Source of the DNA: Candidatus Epulonipiscium sp.
GTDB lineage: Bacteria > Bacillota > Clostridia > Lachnospirales > Defluviitaleaceae
NCBI GenBank assembly: GCA_012519955.1
Contig: JAAYPH010000123.1
Span: 1-54,215, forward strand
Length of the DNA: 54,215 nucleotides
Direction of reading: 5' to 3'
The notes below the pieces were generated by a model. That model searched no databases, had not been told where the DNA came from, and saw only the letters and a program-made list of their open reading frames with translations. The translations under genes were made by a program, and so were the position numbers. Shown one piece after another: positions 41,591 to 53,716 of the stretch. Every line of letters begins with the position of its first letter. The stretch's first letter is position 1.

Positions 41591-43264
41591 TTAGAATTCT
41601 TCCTCTGTAATAACATCCTCTATGGCTTTTCCCGGAGGTACCATGGGCAATACTTTATTATCGATATCTACGTGACAATCAAGTAATACGGGTTTCCTTA
41701 AGCTTAAAGCTTCTTGTAAAGCACTTTCCAATTCTTCTTTAGTCGTAATTCTATAAGCTTTTGCTCCATAAGCTTCTGCTAATTTTACAAAGTCCGGTCC
41801 TCTATCCAATGTGGTTGCAGAATATCTTCCGCCGTAAAACATCGTTTGCCATTGACGAACCATACCTAATGTACCGTTATTAATGACTACAATGACTAAT
41901 GGAATATTATATGCTGTAATGGTAGCCAATTCATTGCAGTTCATTCTAAAGCTTCCGTCCCCGGCAATATGAACCACTTGTTTTTCAGGCATTCCCAGTT
42001 GGGCTCCCATCGCTGCGCCGGTACCATATCCCATTGTTCCAAGACCTCCTGATGTAATCAGAGTACGAGGCTTTGCGAATTTATAATATTGAGCAGTCCA
42101 CATTTGATGCTGCCCTACTTCTGTAGTAATGATGGCTTCTCCGTTGGTCTTTTCGTAGATTTTTTCTATTATGTATTGAGGTCTTAAAGTATCATCCTGG
42201 GGATAAGCAACAGGATATTCCTTCATAATTTCTTCAATTTTCTGATTCCATCCATTAGGCGTTTTCTTTTCTAATCTTTCATTCAGTATTTTTAAAACTT
42301 CTTTTACATCCCCGATGATATAATGATGGGTTTTTATATTTTTGTTGATTTCTGCCGGGTCAATATCTATATGAATAACCTGTGCATTTGGAGCAAATCC
42401 TTCTAATTTACTTACTACCCGATCACTAAAACGAGCTCCTATGGCAATAAGCAAGTCGCATTCTGTTGCTGCAATATTGGATGCCTTTGTTCCATGCATT
42501 CCAATCATACCTGTATACAATTTATGGGTTGCAGGAAATGCTCCCTGACCCATTAAACTACAGGTCACAGGTGCACTAATCTTTTCTACGAATTGAAGCA
42601 ATTCCTCAGTAGCATCCCCATAAATGATGCCTCCCCCTGCATATACAAAAGGCTTTTCCGATTGATTAATGATATTGATTGCTTCCTCGATATCTTTTTC
42701 CCTTATATATTCCGTATATACAGGAATCGATTTTGGCTCTTGATAATGATAGTCTGCTTTTGCAGCAGTTACATCTTTTGGAATATCAATCAATACAGGC
42801 CCCGGACGCCCTTCTTTTGCAATGTAAAAGGCTCTTCTTATAATGTCCGCTAAATCCTTTACATCTTTTACGATAAAATTATGCTTGGTAATAGGCATAG
42901 TGATTCCACAAATATCAACTTCCTGGAAACTGTCTTTACCCAATAAAGAAACCGGCACATTACCTGTAATCGCCACCATGGGAACAGAGTCCATATATGC
43001 GGTTGCGATGCCCGTTACCAGGTTTGTTGCTCCCGGACCTGATGTCGCAATGCATACGCCTACTTTGCCCGTTGCTCTGGCATATCCGTCAGCGGCATGG
43101 GCTGCTCCCTGTTCATGAGCAGTCAGAATATGCCTTATCTCATGTTGATGTTTATATAATTCATCATAGATGTTTAGAACAGAGCCTCCTGGATACCCAA
43201 AAACCGTATCCACTCCCTGCTCTTTTAAACACTCTATTAAGATTTGTGCGCCTGTAAGTTGCAT
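41591..43264 (-). CDS. ilvB: Acetolactate synthase large subunit, second copy
   Basis: This 557-residue thiamine diphosphate enzyme condenses pyruvate with pyruvate or 2-oxobutyrate. The N-terminal GYPGGSVLNIYDELY and the catalytic Glu in LTAHEQGAAHAADGYARATG are intact. The TPP-binding block is GDGSFRMNCNELATITAYNIPLVIVVINN. It is the last gene of the operon, 58 nt after ilvD, behind a GC-rich hairpin. No small-subunit gene is adjacent. It is a diverged paralogue of the first-gene copy. The conserved FAD-region residues favour the biosynthetic rather than the catabolic AlsS type, at moderate confidence. Confidence 0.94.
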   Translation of the reverse strand: MQLTGAQILIECLKEQGVDTVFGYPGGSVLNIYDELYKHQHEIRHILTAHEQGAAHAADGYARATGKVGVCIATSGPGATNLVTGIATAYMDSVPMVAITGNVPVSLLGKDSFQEVDICGITMPITKHNFIVKDVKDLADIIRRAFYIAKEGRPGPVLIDIPKDVTAAKADYHYQEPKSIPVYTEYIREKDIEEAINIINQSEKPFVYAGGGIIYGDATEELLQFVEKISAPVTCSLMGQGAFPATHKLYTGMIGMHGTKASNIAATECDLLIAIGARFSDRVVSKLEGFAPNAQVIHIDIDPAEINKNIKTHHYIIGDVKEVLKILNERLEKKTPNGWNQKIEEIMKEYPVAYPQDDTLRPQYIIEKIYEKTNGEAIITTEVGQHQMWTAQYYKFAKPRTLITSGGLGTMGYGTGAAMGAQLGMPEKQVVHIAGDGSFRMNCNELATITAYNIPLVIVVINNGTLGMVRQWQTMFYGGRYSATTLDRGPDFVKLAEAYGAKAYRITTKEELESALQEALSLRKPVLLDCHVDIDNKVLPMVPPGKAIEDVITEEEF

Positions 43265-43288
43265 ACATTTCCTCCTTTTTTAGAACTA

Positions 43289-43316
43289 TAGGGATCACCG
43301 CGGGCGGCGACCCCTA
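43289..43316 (-). repeat. GC-rich intercistronic hairpin between ilvD and ilvB2
   Basis: On the minus (transcribed) strand, TAGGGGTCGCCG and CGGTGATCCCTA form a 12-bp stem with a CCCG loop. Two pairs are G:U, so the helix is continuous only in the operon transcript; the opposite strand would have A:C mismatches. Its GC content is far above that of the surrounding DNA. Confidence 0.6.
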
Positions 43317-43322
43317 CTACCA

Positions 43323-44984
43323 TTAATTCTTAAATACTCCTCCCGTACTTGCAGATGAAACTAATTTTGCGTATCTTGCAAGATAACCGGTTTTAATTTT
43401 TGGTTCTGGAGGTATCCAATTTTCTTTTCTTCTTTGAAGTTCTTCATCGGATACTTCTAATTCTATTCTTCCATTAATCATATCTATGGCTATGATGTCT
43501 CCTTCTTCTACAAAGGCTATAGGGCCGCCTTCAGCCGCTTCAGGAGAAATATGACCGATAGATGCTCCTCTTGTGGCACCACTAAATCTTCCGTCCGTAA
43601 TAAGGGCAACATCTTTATCAAGCCCCATCCCAGCCAGTGCCGAGGTAGGTGTAAGCATTTCCCTCATACCCGGACCTCCTTTAGGACCTTCGTAACGGAT
43701 TACAACGACATCTCCCTTATTGATTTTTCCGCCAAATATTGCTGACGTTACTTCTTCTTCGGAATTAAATACCCTTGCCGGACCTTTATGCAGCAACATT
43801 TCTTCTGCCACAGCAGAACGTTTTACAACGCATCCATCAGGCGCTAAATTACCTTTTAATACGGCAATGCCTCCTGTTGGACTATAAGGATTTTCAATCG
43901 GTCGGATAATATTGTGGTTTCTATTAACAGCCGATGCAATATTTTCTCCCACTGTTTTTCCTGTTACTGTTGGCAGAGATAAATCTAATAAATCTTTTTT
44001 AGACAATTCCTTCATTACCGCCTGAACACCGCCTGCTTCATACAAATCAACTATAAAATTCGGGCCTGCAGGAGCTAATTTACAAAGATTCGGTGTTTTA
44101 GCACTGATTTCATTGGCAATTTCTAAATTAAGTTCAACTCCGGCTTCATAAGCAATGGCAGGAAGATGAAGCATACTATTGGTACTGCAGCCCAGGGCCA
44201 TATCCACTGTCAGAGCATTGTAAAATGCTTCTTTGGTCATAATATCCCGTGGTTTTATATCATCTTCTAATAGTTTCATAACGGTCATTCCAGCTTTTTT
44301 AGCCAAACGAACTCGCTCACCATATACTGCTGGAATTGTTCCGTTTCCTGGCAATCCCATACCTAGAACTTCCGTTAAGCAGTTCATGCTATTGGCAGTA
44401 AACATACCGGAACATGAACCGCAGCTTTGGCAAGCAGAGTCTTCACACTTACTAAGTTCTTCTTCCGTCATTGTTCCTGCTTTAACCGCTCCTACTGCCT
44501 CAAATACGTCCGTTAAGCTTAATCTCTTTCCTTCCATGTTTCCAGGAAGCATTGGGCCTCCACTGACTACAATGGCAGGAATATTGATTCTGGCAGCTGC
44601 CATCAGCATTGCCGGAACAATCTTATCGCAGTTGGGTATAAGGACTAAAGCGTCAAAACCGTGAGCCATTGCCATGGTTTCAATAGAATCGGCAATCAAT
44701 TCTCTTGATGCAAGGGAATAGTGCATTCCGATATGCCCCATGGCAATACCATCACATACTCCAATTGCCGGAAATTCTATAGGGGTTCCTCCCCCCATTC
44801 GAACTCCTGCTTTTACAGCTTCTGTAATGGTATCGAGATGTATATGTCCCGGAATAATTTCATTTTTTGCATTCACTATACCGACTAAAGGTTGTTTAAT
44901 TTCTTCATCCGTATAACCCATCGCTTTAAACAAAGAACGATGAGGTGCTCTTTCCAATCCCTTCTTGGCACGATCACTTCTCAT
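43323..44984 (-). CDS. ilvD: Dihydroxy-acid dehydratase
   Basis: This 553-residue enzyme performs the third common step of isoleucine and valine synthesis and requires an Fe-S cluster. The conserved cysteines are in [35 protein letters not shown] and the later [14 protein letters not shown]. The C-terminal [26 protein letters not shown] block is a clear IlvD signature. Length and motifs are complete. It lies 11 nt after ilvE in the same transcript, with AAGGGGTGG before the start. Confidence 0.96.
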   Translation of the reverse strand: MRSDRAKKGLERAPHRSLFKAMGYTDEEIKQPLVGIVNAKNEIIPGHIHLDTITEAVKAGVRMGGGTPIEFPAIGVCDGIAMGHIGMHYSLASRELIADSIETMAMAHGFDALVLIPNCDKIVPAMLMAAARINIPAIVVSGGPMLPGNMEGKRLSLTDVFEAVGAVKAGTMTEEELSKCEDSACQSCGSCSGMFTANSMNCLTEVLGMGLPGNGTIPAVYGERVRLAKKAGMTVMKLLEDDIKPRDIMTKEAFYNALTVDMALGCSTNSMLHLPAIAYEAGVELNLEIANEISAKTPNLCKLAPAGPNFIVDLYEAGGVQAVMKELSKKDLLDLSLPTVTGKTVGENIASAVNRNHNIIRPIENPYSPTGGIAVLKGNLAPDGCVVKRSAVAEEMLLHKGPARVFNSEEEVTSAIFGGKINKGDVVVIRYEGPKGGPGMREMLTPTSALAGMGLDKDVALITDGRFSGATRGASIGHISPEAAEGGPIAFVEEGDIIAIDMINGRIELEVSDEELQRRKENWIPPEPKIKTGYLARYAKLVSSASTGGVFKN

Positions 44985-44995
44985 ATGTCCACCCC

Positions 44996-45880
44996 TTAGT
45001 TATAAATTGGTTCTCCGTTACTGTTCGCATAGGCTTGGAATGCTTCAAGCAGTTTCTTTGTAATTGGTCCTGCTACCCCATCGCCAATCACTCTTCCATC
45101 CACTTGAGTTACAGCAATCGCTTCTGCAGCTGTTCCTGTTAAGAAACATTCATCCGCATTGTATACATTAAATAATGTAAATTCTTTTTCATAGACTTCG
45201 ATACCCATTTCTTTTGCCAGGTCTATGATTGTTCTTCTGGTAATACCATCTAATATGCCTATATGGATAGGAGGTGTATAAATTACTCCGTCTTTTACAA
45301 TGAAAATATTATCTCCTGTGCATTCTGCTACGATACCGTCATGATTGAGCATGATTGCTTCAGGCACTCCGGCACGGTTAGCTTCTATTTTTGCCAAGAT
45401 ATTATTTAAATAATTTAAAGATTTAATTTGAGGGTCAACGATGGTTGCCTTATTTCTGCGTTGAGCAGCAGTAATCACGGGCATTCCCTTTTCGTACATT
45501 TCCGGTGGGTACAGTTCAATCGTAGCAGCAATGCAAAATACCGTAGGTTTTGGACATTTTGTAGGACTAAGACCTAAATCTCCAGCACCTCTGGTTACAA
45601 CCAAGCGTATATATGCATCTCTTAAATTGTTTCTTCTGCAGGTTTCAAGCAAAACTTCTTTCATCTCATCTTTGGTCATAGGGATATCTAACATAATAGC
45701 TTTTGCAGCTGCATAGATTCTATCGATATGCTCTTTGCATTTAAAAATTCGTCCGTTGTAGGCACGAATACCTTCAAATACGCCGTCTCCGTATAATACG
45801 CCGTGGTCAAATACAGATATTTTAGCTTCTGATTTTTTTACATACTCTCCGTCTAAATAGATGATTAATTCATCGGACAT
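44996..45880 (-). CDS. ilvE: Branched-chain amino acid aminotransferase
   Basis: This 294-residue PLP enzyme of fold type IV does the last transamination to valine, isoleucine and leucine. Motifs [19 protein letters not shown] (residues ~26-44), [19 protein letters not shown] with the PLP lysine, and [13 protein letters not shown] are present, and [18 protein letters not shown] is near the end. D-amino-acid transaminases share the fold, but the operon context and the EGIRAY motif favour IlvE. The start follows CAGGGAGGAATTAAA. Confidence 0.94.
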   Translation of the reverse strand: MSDELIIYLDGEYVKKSEAKISVFDHGVLYGDGVFEGIRAYNGRIFKCKEHIDRIYAAAKAIMLDIPMTKDEMKEVLLETCRRNNLRDAYIRLVVTRGAGDLGLSPTKCPKPTVFCIAATIELYPPEMYEKGMPVITAAQRRNKATIVDPQIKSLNYLNNILAKIEANRAGVPEAIMLNHDGIVAECTGDNIFIVKDGVIYTPPIHIGILDGITRRTIIDLAKEMGIEVYEKEFTLFNVYNADECFLTGTAAEAIAVTQVDGRVIGDGVAGPITKKLLEAFQAYANSNGEPIYN

Positions 45881-45933
45881 TTTAATTCCTCCCTGTTTTT
45901 CCGTCGCCTATAAAGGTGGGAATTGATAATATT

Positions 45934-47004
45934 TTATAATGCATCAATGATTAGTTTACCCATTTCTCTGGTTCCTACCAATTTCATTCCGTCACTCATA
46001 ATATCCCCTGTACGGTAGTTTTGTTCCAGCACTTTTGTTACTGCTTCTTCAATGCAATCTGCTTCTTTCTCTAAATTAAAGGAGTAGCGAAGCATCATAG
46101 CCGCTGAGAGAATGGTTGCGATTGGATTCGCTTTATCCTGCCCTGCAATATCTGGTGCTGAACCGTGAATCGGTTCATACATTCCAAGAGTACCTTCTCC
46201 TAAGCTGGCAGAAGGCAGCATACCGATAGAACCTGTAATCATGCTGGCTTCATCAGATAAAATGTCTCCGAACATATTGCTTGTTATGATCACGTCAAAT
46301 TGTTTTGGATTTCTTACAAGCTGCATTGCAGCATTATCTACATACATATGGTTAAGTTCAACTTCCGGATAATCTTTTGCAACTTTTTCCACTACGGATC
46401 TCCAGAGTCTTGAGGATTCTAAAATATTGGCTTTATCCACACTGGTTACTTTTTTATTTCTTTTCATAGCAGATTCAAAGCCTACTCTAGCGATACGTTC
46501 TACTTCGTGAACAGAATACGTCTCCGTATCATAAGCTTCTTCTCCAAATTTACCGTTTCTTCTTCCTCTTTCACCAAAATAAATACCGCCTGTTAATTCA
46601 CGAACTACTAAAATATCCAGTCCGTCGCCAATAATTTCAGGCTTTAGAGGACAAGCATCCTTTAAGGCTCTGTGAAGTAAAGCTGGTCTTAAGTTAGCAA
46701 AAAGGCCTAATTCTCCTCTAAGTCCTAAAAGCGCTTTTTCTGGTCTTCTGTCTCCGGGAAGATTATCCCATTTAGGTCCTCCTACGGCACCCAATAATAC
46801 AGAATCACTTTTTTTACAAATGTCTATGGTTTCTTGTGGAAGGGGTTCTCCGGTTGCATCAATTGCAGCGCCCCCTGCTAATACTTCTGTAAAATTAAAT
46901 GTGTGACCGAATTTTTCTCCTATTTTATTTAATACCAATACGGTTTGTTCTATGATATCTGGACCTATTCCGTCTCCTGGAATGGTTGCAATGTTAAAAT
47001 TCAT
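45934..47004 (-). CDS. leuB: 3-isopropylmalate dehydrogenase
   Basis: This 356-residue NAD+-dependent oxidative decarboxylase of leucine synthesis can also act on the methylmalate intermediate in the citramalate route. The signature [27 protein letters not shown] and the [13 protein letters not shown] substrate loop are intact. [27 protein letters not shown] is the metal and cofactor block. The start follows GGAGGCGAAATCA. It follows leuD with 59 nt between them that hold a perfect 10-bp hairpin. Confidence 0.96.
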   Translation of the reverse strand: MNFNIATIPGDGIGPDIIEQTVLVLNKIGEKFGHTFNFTEVLAGGAAIDATGEPLPQETIDICKKSDSVLLGAVGGPKWDNLPGDRRPEKALLGLRGELGLFANLRPALLHRALKDACPLKPEIIGDGLDILVVRELTGGIYFGERGRRNGKFGEEAYDTETYSVHEVERIARVGFESAMKRNKKVTSVDKANILESSRLWRSVVEKVAKDYPEVELNHMYVDNAAMQLVRNPKQFDVIITSNMFGDILSDEASMITGSIGMLPSASLGEGTLGMYEPIHGSAPDIAGQDKANPIATILSAAMMLRYSFNLEKEADCIEEAVTKVLEQNYRTGDIMSDGMKLVGTREMGKLIIDAL

Positions 47005-47035
47005 TGATTTCGCCTCCGTTTCTAATTTATAAATT

Positions 47036-47058
47036 CGAGTCGCTTTATAAGCGACTCG
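47036..47058 (-). repeat. Intercistronic hairpin between leuD and leuB
   Basis: Perfect 10-bp arms CGAGTCGCTT (47036-47045) and AAGCGACTCG (47049-47058) enclose a 3-nt loop. There is no T-tract on the minus strand, so it is more likely an mRNA-stability or processing element than a terminator. Confidence 0.6.
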
Positions 47059-47063
47059 ATGGA

Positions 47064-47555
47064 TTATGCCAAGTCTTTTTGGATGTATTTGATAAGCCCG
47101 TCTGCGGCAATGATTTTTTGCATAAATTCAGGGAATGCCTGAGCCTGATAGGTCTCATTTTTGGTTAGGTTTGTGATGGTTCCTGTTCCGAAGTCGATTT
47201 CTACTTCATCACCAGCTTCTATTCCTTTAACAGCTGCTTCACATTCCAAAATTGGAAGACCTATATTAATTGCGTTACGATAGAATATTCTCGCAAAGGT
47301 ACTTGCAATAACGCAAGATACTCCTGACGCTTTAATCGCAATAGGTGCATGTTCCCTTGAAGAGCCACAGCCAAAGTTTTTATCGGCAACAATGATATCT
47401 CCTTCTTGTACTTTTTGGGCAAAGGTACTATCTATATCTTCCATACAGTGTTTCGCCAGCTCTTGTGGATCAGATGTGTTTAAGTAGCGAGCAGGGATAA
47501 TTACATCTGTATCTACGTTGTCTCCGTATTTAAATACTCTTCCTCGTGCTTTCAT
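47064..47555 (-). CDS. leuD: 3-isopropylmalate dehydratase small subunit
   Basis: This 163-residue swivelling subunit partners LeuC in isomerising isopropylmalate or, in this context, citramalate. The motif [22 protein letters not shown] opens the protein, and [19 protein letters not shown] is the substrate-binding loop. The short archaeal-type length matches the LeuC form here. It begins 17 nt after leuC with AAGGAGGACATATTA as ribosome site. Confidence 0.95.
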   Translation of the reverse strand: MKARGRVFKYGDNVDTDVIIPARYLNTSDPQELAKHCMEDIDSTFAQKVQEGDIIVADKNFGCGSSREHAPIAIKASGVSCVIASTFARIFYRNAINIGLPILECEAAVKGIEAGDEVEIDFGTGTITNLTKNETYQAQAFPEFMQKIIAADGLIKYIQKDLA

Positions 47556-47571
47556 TAATATGTCCTCCTTA

Positions 47572-48834
47572 TTACGCTATTTCTTCCGGATTGGTGATTT
47601 TGCCTGTCAGCGCAGATGCAGCTGCTACAGCAGGACTTGCCAGGTATACTTCAGATTCCGGATGACCCATACGACCTACAAAGTTTCTGTTGGTTGTAGC
47701 AATCGCTCTTTCACCTTTAGCAAGTATTCCCATATGTCCTCCAAGACAAGGTCCACAGGTAGGTGTGCTAAATACTGCTCCAGCTTCAACGATATCTTTA
47801 ACCAAACCTTCTTCTAAAGCTTGAAGATATATTTTTTGTGTTCCAGGGAATACAATTACACGAACCCCTTTTGCCACTTTCTTTCCTCTTAAAATGCTTG
47901 CAGCCATTCTTAAGTCTTCCATACGTCCATTGGTGCAAGATCCGATAACTACCTGATCTACTTTTATATCTCCTACTTCATCAATGGTACGGGTATTCTC
48001 TGGAAGATGTGGAAATGCTACAGTTGGACGAATGGTACTAAGATCAATTTCGTAAACTGCATCATATTCTGCATCTTCATCTGCTTCATAGATTGTGTAT
48101 TCTTTAGTAGAATGGGCTTTAACATATTCTAAGGTTTTTTCGTCTACAGGGAAAATACCATTTTTTGCTCCGGCTTCAATAGCCATATTCGCCATAGTAA
48201 AACGGTCATCCATGGAAAGATTTTTAATACCGTCTCCAACAAACTCCATAGATTTGTATAATGCACCGTCAACGCCAATCATACCGATAATGTGCAGTAT
48301 CACATCTTTACCGCTTACCCATTTTTGCATTTTTCCTGTTAAAACGAATTTAAGAGCTGATGGTACTTTGAACCATGCTTTGCCTGTTGCCATTCCGGCT
48401 GCCATATCGGTACTTCCGATACCTGTTGAAAAAGCTCCAAGAGCACCATAAGTACAGGTATGGGAGTCTGCGCCAATTACTACATCTCCCGGTACAACCA
48501 GACCTTTTTCTGGGATAAGGGCATGCTCTATTCCCATTTCTCCTACTTCAAAATAGTTTTCTATTTCTTTATCACGGGCAAATTCACGGATAAATTTACA
48601 TTGTTCTGCTGCTTTGATATCTTTATTAGGTGTAAAATGGTCCGGTACAATTGCCACTTTTGTTTTATCGAACACTTTATCTATTCCAACCTTTGAAAAT
48701 TCCTTTACTGCCACCGGTGTGGTTACGTCATTTCCAAGTACCAGGTCTAAGCGAGCTTCTATCAATTGACCAGCTACTACGCTTTCAAGCCCTGCATGAG
48801 CTGCCAATATTTTTTGTGTCATTGTCATTCCCAT
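47572..48834 (-). CDS. leuC: 3-isopropylmalate dehydratase large subunit
   Basis: This 420-residue aconitase-family [4Fe-4S] enzyme has cluster cysteines in [13 protein letters not shown] and [11 protein letters not shown]. The [23 protein letters not shown] block is typical. The length fits the bacterial/archaeal type II LeuC, which pairs with a short LeuD. The start follows AGAGGAGATGATACA. In this operon it serves leucine synthesis and the conversion of citramalate to methylmalate for isoleucine. Confidence 0.95.
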   Translation of the reverse strand: MGMTMTQKILAAHAGLESVVAGQLIEARLDLVLGNDVTTPVAVKEFSKVGIDKVFDKTKVAIVPDHFTPNKDIKAAEQCKFIREFARDKEIENYFEVGEMGIEHALIPEKGLVVPGDVVIGADSHTCTYGALGAFSTGIGSTDMAAGMATGKAWFKVPSALKFVLTGKMQKWVSGKDVILHIIGMIGVDGALYKSMEFVGDGIKNLSMDDRFTMANMAIEAGAKNGIFPVDEKTLEYVKAHSTKEYTIYEADEDAEYDAVYEIDLSTIRPTVAFPHLPENTRTIDEVGDIKVDQVVIGSCTNGRMEDLRMAASILRGKKVAKGVRVIVFPGTQKIYLQALEEGLVKDIVEAGAVFSTPTCGPCLGGHMGILAKGERAIATTNRNFVGRMGHPESEVYLASPAVAAASALTGKITNPEEIA

Positions 48835-48850
48835 TGTATCATCTCCTCTG

Positions 48851-50443
48851 TCACAAATATGGTTTAAACTTCTTCTCTATGTCTTTGATTAATTTATACT
48901 CAATAGAATCTACCAGTGCGATCCAGCTGGCTTCAATAATGTCAGTAGATACGCCTACTGTCGTCCAAATGTCTTCACCGTCAGTGGATTCAATTAATAC
49001 TCTAACCTTTGCGGCTGTAGCTTCTTTGGTATCTAAAACCCTTACTTTATAGTCTGTAAGATGAACTTCTTTAAGCGCAGGGTAGAATACCTCTAATGCT
49101 TTTCTTAAAGCTTTATCTAAAGCATTAACAGGACCGTCGCCCTCTGCCGCAGTAATTTCAACTTGACCATCAACGTTTACTTTAATCATAGCTGAAGAAC
49201 TAAAATCTTCATTTCCTGCAGGATGTTCCCCAATAATTTTAAAATGATCCAATTCAAAGAACGGTCTATATTTTCCTAATTGCTTGCGAATAATCAGTTC
49301 AAATGTACTTTCTGCACCTTCAAATTGATAGCCTAAATGCTCTAATTCTTTTAATCGATCAATAATTTCTTTGGTCTCAGGGGAATCCTTCGTAACATTA
49401 GGATTAACCTTTTGTATTTTGGATAAAATAGTGCTTCTGCCAGCAACTTCTGACATAAGAAATCTTCTTTCATTTCCCACCAGTTCAGGATTGATATGTT
49501 CAAAGGAATGGCTGGCTTTTGAAACGCCGTCAATGTGCATGCCGCCCTTATGAGCAAAAGCACTTTTGCCTACATAAGGCATTCTGTCACTTAAACTTAC
49601 ATTTGCAATTTCTGCTATTCTTCTGGCAGTTTGCGTAAGGGTGCACATCTGTTCCTTAGGTATGCAATCAAAATTTTTCTTAAGTTGGAGATTTCCTATA
49701 ACAGTGGATAGATTGACATTACCACATCGTTCTCCAAAGCCTATAAAGGTTCCTTGAACCTGGGTAGCCCCGGCTTCTACTGCCATAATTGCATTGGCAA
49801 CTGCCATTCCCCCGTCATTATGAGGATGAATTCCAACGGGTACTTCAAAAGCTTCCACAACTTTTTTAGTAATTTCATAGACTTCATTTGGAAAGGCTCC
49901 CCCATTGGTTTCACAAAGAACGATACAATCAGCACCGCCTTCAACTGCCGCAGATAAAGCTGCCATGGCATATTCAGGATTCGCTTTATATCCATCAAAG
50001 AAATGCTCTGCGTCAAAAATCACTTCTTTGCCTTTTTCTTTGAAAAATCTTAAGGTGTCTTTGATCATCTCAAGATTTTCCTCTAAAGAGGTTTTAATAA
50101 TATCCGTCACATGAAAATCCCAGCTCTTCCCGAAGATTACGACAACCGGTGTATCTGCACTAAGCAATGACTTGACATTGCTGTCTTCTTCAACGGATAT
50201 ACCTCTTCTTCTTGTGCTTCCAAAGGCTGCTATTTTGGCGTTACTAAGGTTAAGTTTTTTAACTCTCTCGAAAAACTCTAAATCCTTAGGATTTGAGCCT
50301 GGGTTGCCGGCTTCAATATAGGCAACCCCAAACTCATCAAGAGTCTTTACAATTTTTAATTTATCTTCTACAGAAAAGGAAATTCCTTCTGCTTGTGCAC
50401 CATCTCTTAAGGTAGAATCAAAAATTGCTATTTTATTCGCCAT
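48851..50443 (-). CDS. cimA: Citramalate synthase
   Basis: This ~530-residue enzyme of the LeuA-like superfamily condenses pyruvate and acetyl-CoA to (R)-citramalate, giving threonine-independent isoleucine synthesis. The opening [21 protein letters not shown] and the metal motif [15 protein letters not shown] fit the CimA type rather than LeuA, which usually has TLRDGEQ. The C-terminal ~130 residues are a LeuA-type allosteric domain ([19 protein letters not shown]), so feedback control by isoleucine is likely. Two starts, 50452 and 50443, are possible behind AGAGGGGGG; the second has better spacing. It lies between ilvC and leuC. Confidence 0.92.
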   Translation of the reverse strand: MANKIAIFDSTLRDGAQAEGISFSVEDKLKIVKTLDEFGVAYIEAGNPGSNPKDLEFFERVKKLNLSNAKIAAFGSTRRRGISVEEDSNVKSLLSADTPVVVIFGKSWDFHVTDIIKTSLEENLEMIKDTLRFFKEKGKEVIFDAEHFFDGYKANPEYAMAALSAAVEGGADCIVLCETNGGAFPNEVYEITKKVVEAFEVPVGIHPHNDGGMAVANAIMAVEAGATQVQGTFIGFGERCGNVNLSTVIGNLQLKKNFDCIPKEQMCTLTQTARRIAEIANVSLSDRMPYVGKSAFAHKGGMHIDGVSKASHSFEHINPELVGNERRFLMSEVAGRSTILSKIQKVNPNVTKDSPETKEIIDRLKELEHLGYQFEGAESTFELIIRKQLGKYRPFFELDHFKIIGEHPAGNEDFSSSAMIKVNVDGQVEITAAEGDGPVNALDKALRKALEVFYPALKEVHLTDYKVRVLDTKEATAAKVRVLIESTDGEDIWTTVGVSTDIIEASWIALVDSIEYKLIKDIEKKFKPYL

Positions 50444-50529
50444 GCTCTTCATTCTCCCCCCTCTGTAAACTTCATTCTATAAAAATACTGATATAAACTT
50501 TTATACTAACTTAACTACTGGATTGCTAC

Positions 50530-51528
<999 letters not shown>

Positions 51529-52044
51529 TTATTCCTCCTCATATTTTTTGTGTTGTTTGATTTCTTTATTTCCTCGCTCCAAAGCAGTAAGGCCGGTGCG
51601 GATCATTTCTTTAATTCCATAAGGTTCCATCATGCTGATTAATGCTGATAGTTTCCCTTCATCACCAGTTACTTCAATCATTAAAGATTCACTGGCAACA
51701 TCTACTATTCTTCCTCTAAAAATATTTACAATTTCAATAATTTCTGCTCTTTTATCGGTATCAGCACCTACTTTTAAAAGCATTAATTCTCTGTATACAG
51801 ATTGTTCAGCTTTTAATTCTATAACTTTAATAACATCGATAAGCTTATTTAATTGCTTTTTAATTTGTTCCAGGATATATTCGTCTCCTCGAACAACAAT
51901 AGTCATACGGGATACATTGGGATCTTCAGTTTCTCCCACGGAAAGACTGTCGATATTATAGCCCCGTCGACTAAAAAGTCCTGAAACCCGACTCAGTACC
52001 CCTGAGTGGTTTTCTACCAAAATGGATAAAACATGTCTCTTCAT
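51529..52044 (-). CDS. ilvN: Acetolactate synthase small (regulatory) subunit
   Basis: This ~171-residue protein starts at the ATG at 52044, which follows AAAGGAGGATTTCT; a reading to 52062 is less likely. The N-terminal ACT domain (HVLSILVENHSGVLSRVSGLFSRRGYNIDSLSVG) binds valine for feedback inhibition, and the C-terminal domain is complete. It activates the large subunit encoded just upstream. It is the only small subunit in an operon with two large subunits. Confidence 0.95.
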   Translation of the reverse strand: MKRHVLSILVENHSGVLSRVSGLFSRRGYNIDSLSVGETEDPNVSRMTIVVRGDEYILEQIKKQLNKLIDVIKVIELKAEQSVYRELMLLKVGADTDKRAEIIEIVNIFRGRIVDVASESLMIEVTGDEGKLSALISMMEPYGIKEMIRTGLTALERGNKEIKQHKKYEEE

Positions 52045-52075
52045 AGAAATCCTCCTTTCCACAGTAAAAAATTTG

Positions 52076-53686
52076 TCAAAGTGTGCTTTCTTTTGGATCG
52101 ACGATACATTCTATTAAGAATGTCTCATCGGAATGAATAGCTTCATCAAATACTTCTTTGAGTTCATCATCCTGAAAAACTCTTCTGCCTTTAATGCCAT
52201 AGGCATCTGCCAGTTTAATAAAATCAGGATTGCCGCTTAAATCTACGCCATACTCTGCTTTATAATTTTTATACTGCATTTCTCTAACCATGCCCAATCC
52301 TGTATTATTAAACAACAGTATAATTAATTTCACTTTGTTTTGTTTTAAAGTGGCTAATTCAAATAAACTCATTTGAAATCCGCCGTCTCCCATGGTTGCG
52401 ACAACCTGCCTTTCAGGCGCCGCTATGGCTGCCCCAATGGCAGCAGGCAAACTATATCCCATGGTGCCTAAACCGCCTGATGTAAAAAACTTTCTGTCAT
52501 CGAATATATTAAAGTTGAGTGCTGACCACATTTGGTTCTGACCTACATCCCCAACTAAAATAGCGTTTTTATCTAAAAACTCAGAAAGAAGCTTTATCGC
52601 ATATTTGGGATTGACATTCTTGGTGGGCTTCCTGTCTTTTTTATCGTTTGCTTTCAAATCTCTGAGGTATTGTACCCATTCGTCCGTATGTAAAGGTTCC
52701 GCCATCTCCAGGAATTGTTCCAGGATATTTCTCACATCCCCTACAACTGGTATGGAGGTTCCTAAATTTTTCCCAATTTCTGCAGGGTCTACATCTATAT
52801 GAATAATATCTGCATTCTTGGCAAATAGCTTACTTCCGCCAGTTGCTCGATCTGCAATTCGGGCGCCCATAAAGACTGCTACATCTGCTTCAGAAACCGC
52901 CTTGTTGGCAACTTTATGTCCATGTGAACCTACCATTCCAATATAGTATGGGGAATTATGGTTCATTCCTCCAAGACCCATTAAAGTACATACTACCGGA
53001 ATCTTTGCTTTTTCTGCAAAAGCAAGAAGTTCCTTTTCTGCCTTTGCACTGACAATTCCCCCACCAATGCATATAATTGGTTTTTTACTGTCTCTAAGTC
53101 TTCTTAATGCTCTTTTGATCTGTCCGATATGACCTGTATATGTAGGCTTATAACCTCTGATGTTAATTTCTTTATCATAATAAAACTCAATGGTTTCATT
53201 TAGTATGTCTACCGGAATATCAATAAGGACTGGTCCCGGTCTTCCAGTTTTTGCGATATGAAAGGCTTCTTTGATGATTCGTGGAAGATCTTTTGCATCT
53301 TTTACAAGATAACTATGTTTAATAAAAGGTTCTGTGGCTCCTGTAATGTCAACCTCTTGAAACACATCTCTTCCTATTAATGTTGATTTTACCTGTCCTG
53401 TAAATGCAACAAGAGGAATGGAGTCCATATAAGCAGTTGCAATTCCTGTGATTAAATTCGTAGCCCCCGGCCCTGAAGTAGCAATACATACACCTACTTT
53501 ACCTGAGGTACGGGCATATCCACTGGCACTATGAGCAGCTGCCTGTTCTTGTCGAACTAAAATATGACGAATAGCTGACTTTCTTAAAGCTTCATACAAG
53601 GGCATTATAGCCGCCCCCGGATATCCAAAGACTGTAGTAACCTCTTCTCTCTTTAAACATTCTACAATCGCTTCTGCAGCCTTCAT
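52076..53686 (-). CDS. ilvB: Acetolactate synthase large subunit, first copy
   Basis: This 536-residue TPP- and FAD-dependent enzyme is the first gene after the T-box leader and pairs with the adjacent ilvN. The motifs GYPGAAIMPLYEALR, the catalytic Glu in RQEQAAAHSASGYARTSG, and GDGGFQMSLFELATLKQNKVKLIILLFNN are intact. It is shorter than the second copy (536 against 557 residues) and clearly diverged from it. The ATG follows AAAAGGAGGGGAGT. Confidence 0.95.
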   Translation of the reverse strand: MKAAEAIVECLKREEVTTVFGYPGAAIMPLYEALRKSAIRHILVRQEQAAAHSASGYARTSGKVGVCIATSGPGATNLITGIATAYMDSIPLVAFTGQVKSTLIGRDVFQEVDITGATEPFIKHSYLVKDAKDLPRIIKEAFHIAKTGRPGPVLIDIPVDILNETIEFYYDKEINIRGYKPTYTGHIGQIKRALRRLRDSKKPIICIGGGIVSAKAEKELLAFAEKAKIPVVCTLMGLGGMNHNSPYYIGMVGSHGHKVANKAVSEADVAVFMGARIADRATGGSKLFAKNADIIHIDVDPAEIGKNLGTSIPVVGDVRNILEQFLEMAEPLHTDEWVQYLRDLKANDKKDRKPTKNVNPKYAIKLLSEFLDKNAILVGDVGQNQMWSALNFNIFDDRKFFTSGGLGTMGYSLPAAIGAAIAAPERQVVATMGDGGFQMSLFELATLKQNKVKLIILLFNNTGLGMVREMQYKNYKAEYGVDLSGNPDFIKLADAYGIKGRRVFQDDELKEVFDEAIHSDETFLIECIVDPKESTL

Positions 53687-53716
53687 CTACTCCCCTCCTT
53701 TTGAAATAAAAAAGTA

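Noticed and set aside
49351..49563. Alternative-frame ORFs inside the leu/ilv genes
   Set aside because: They are shadows of long, well-conserved enzymes on the same or opposite strand and show no recognisable protein sequence.
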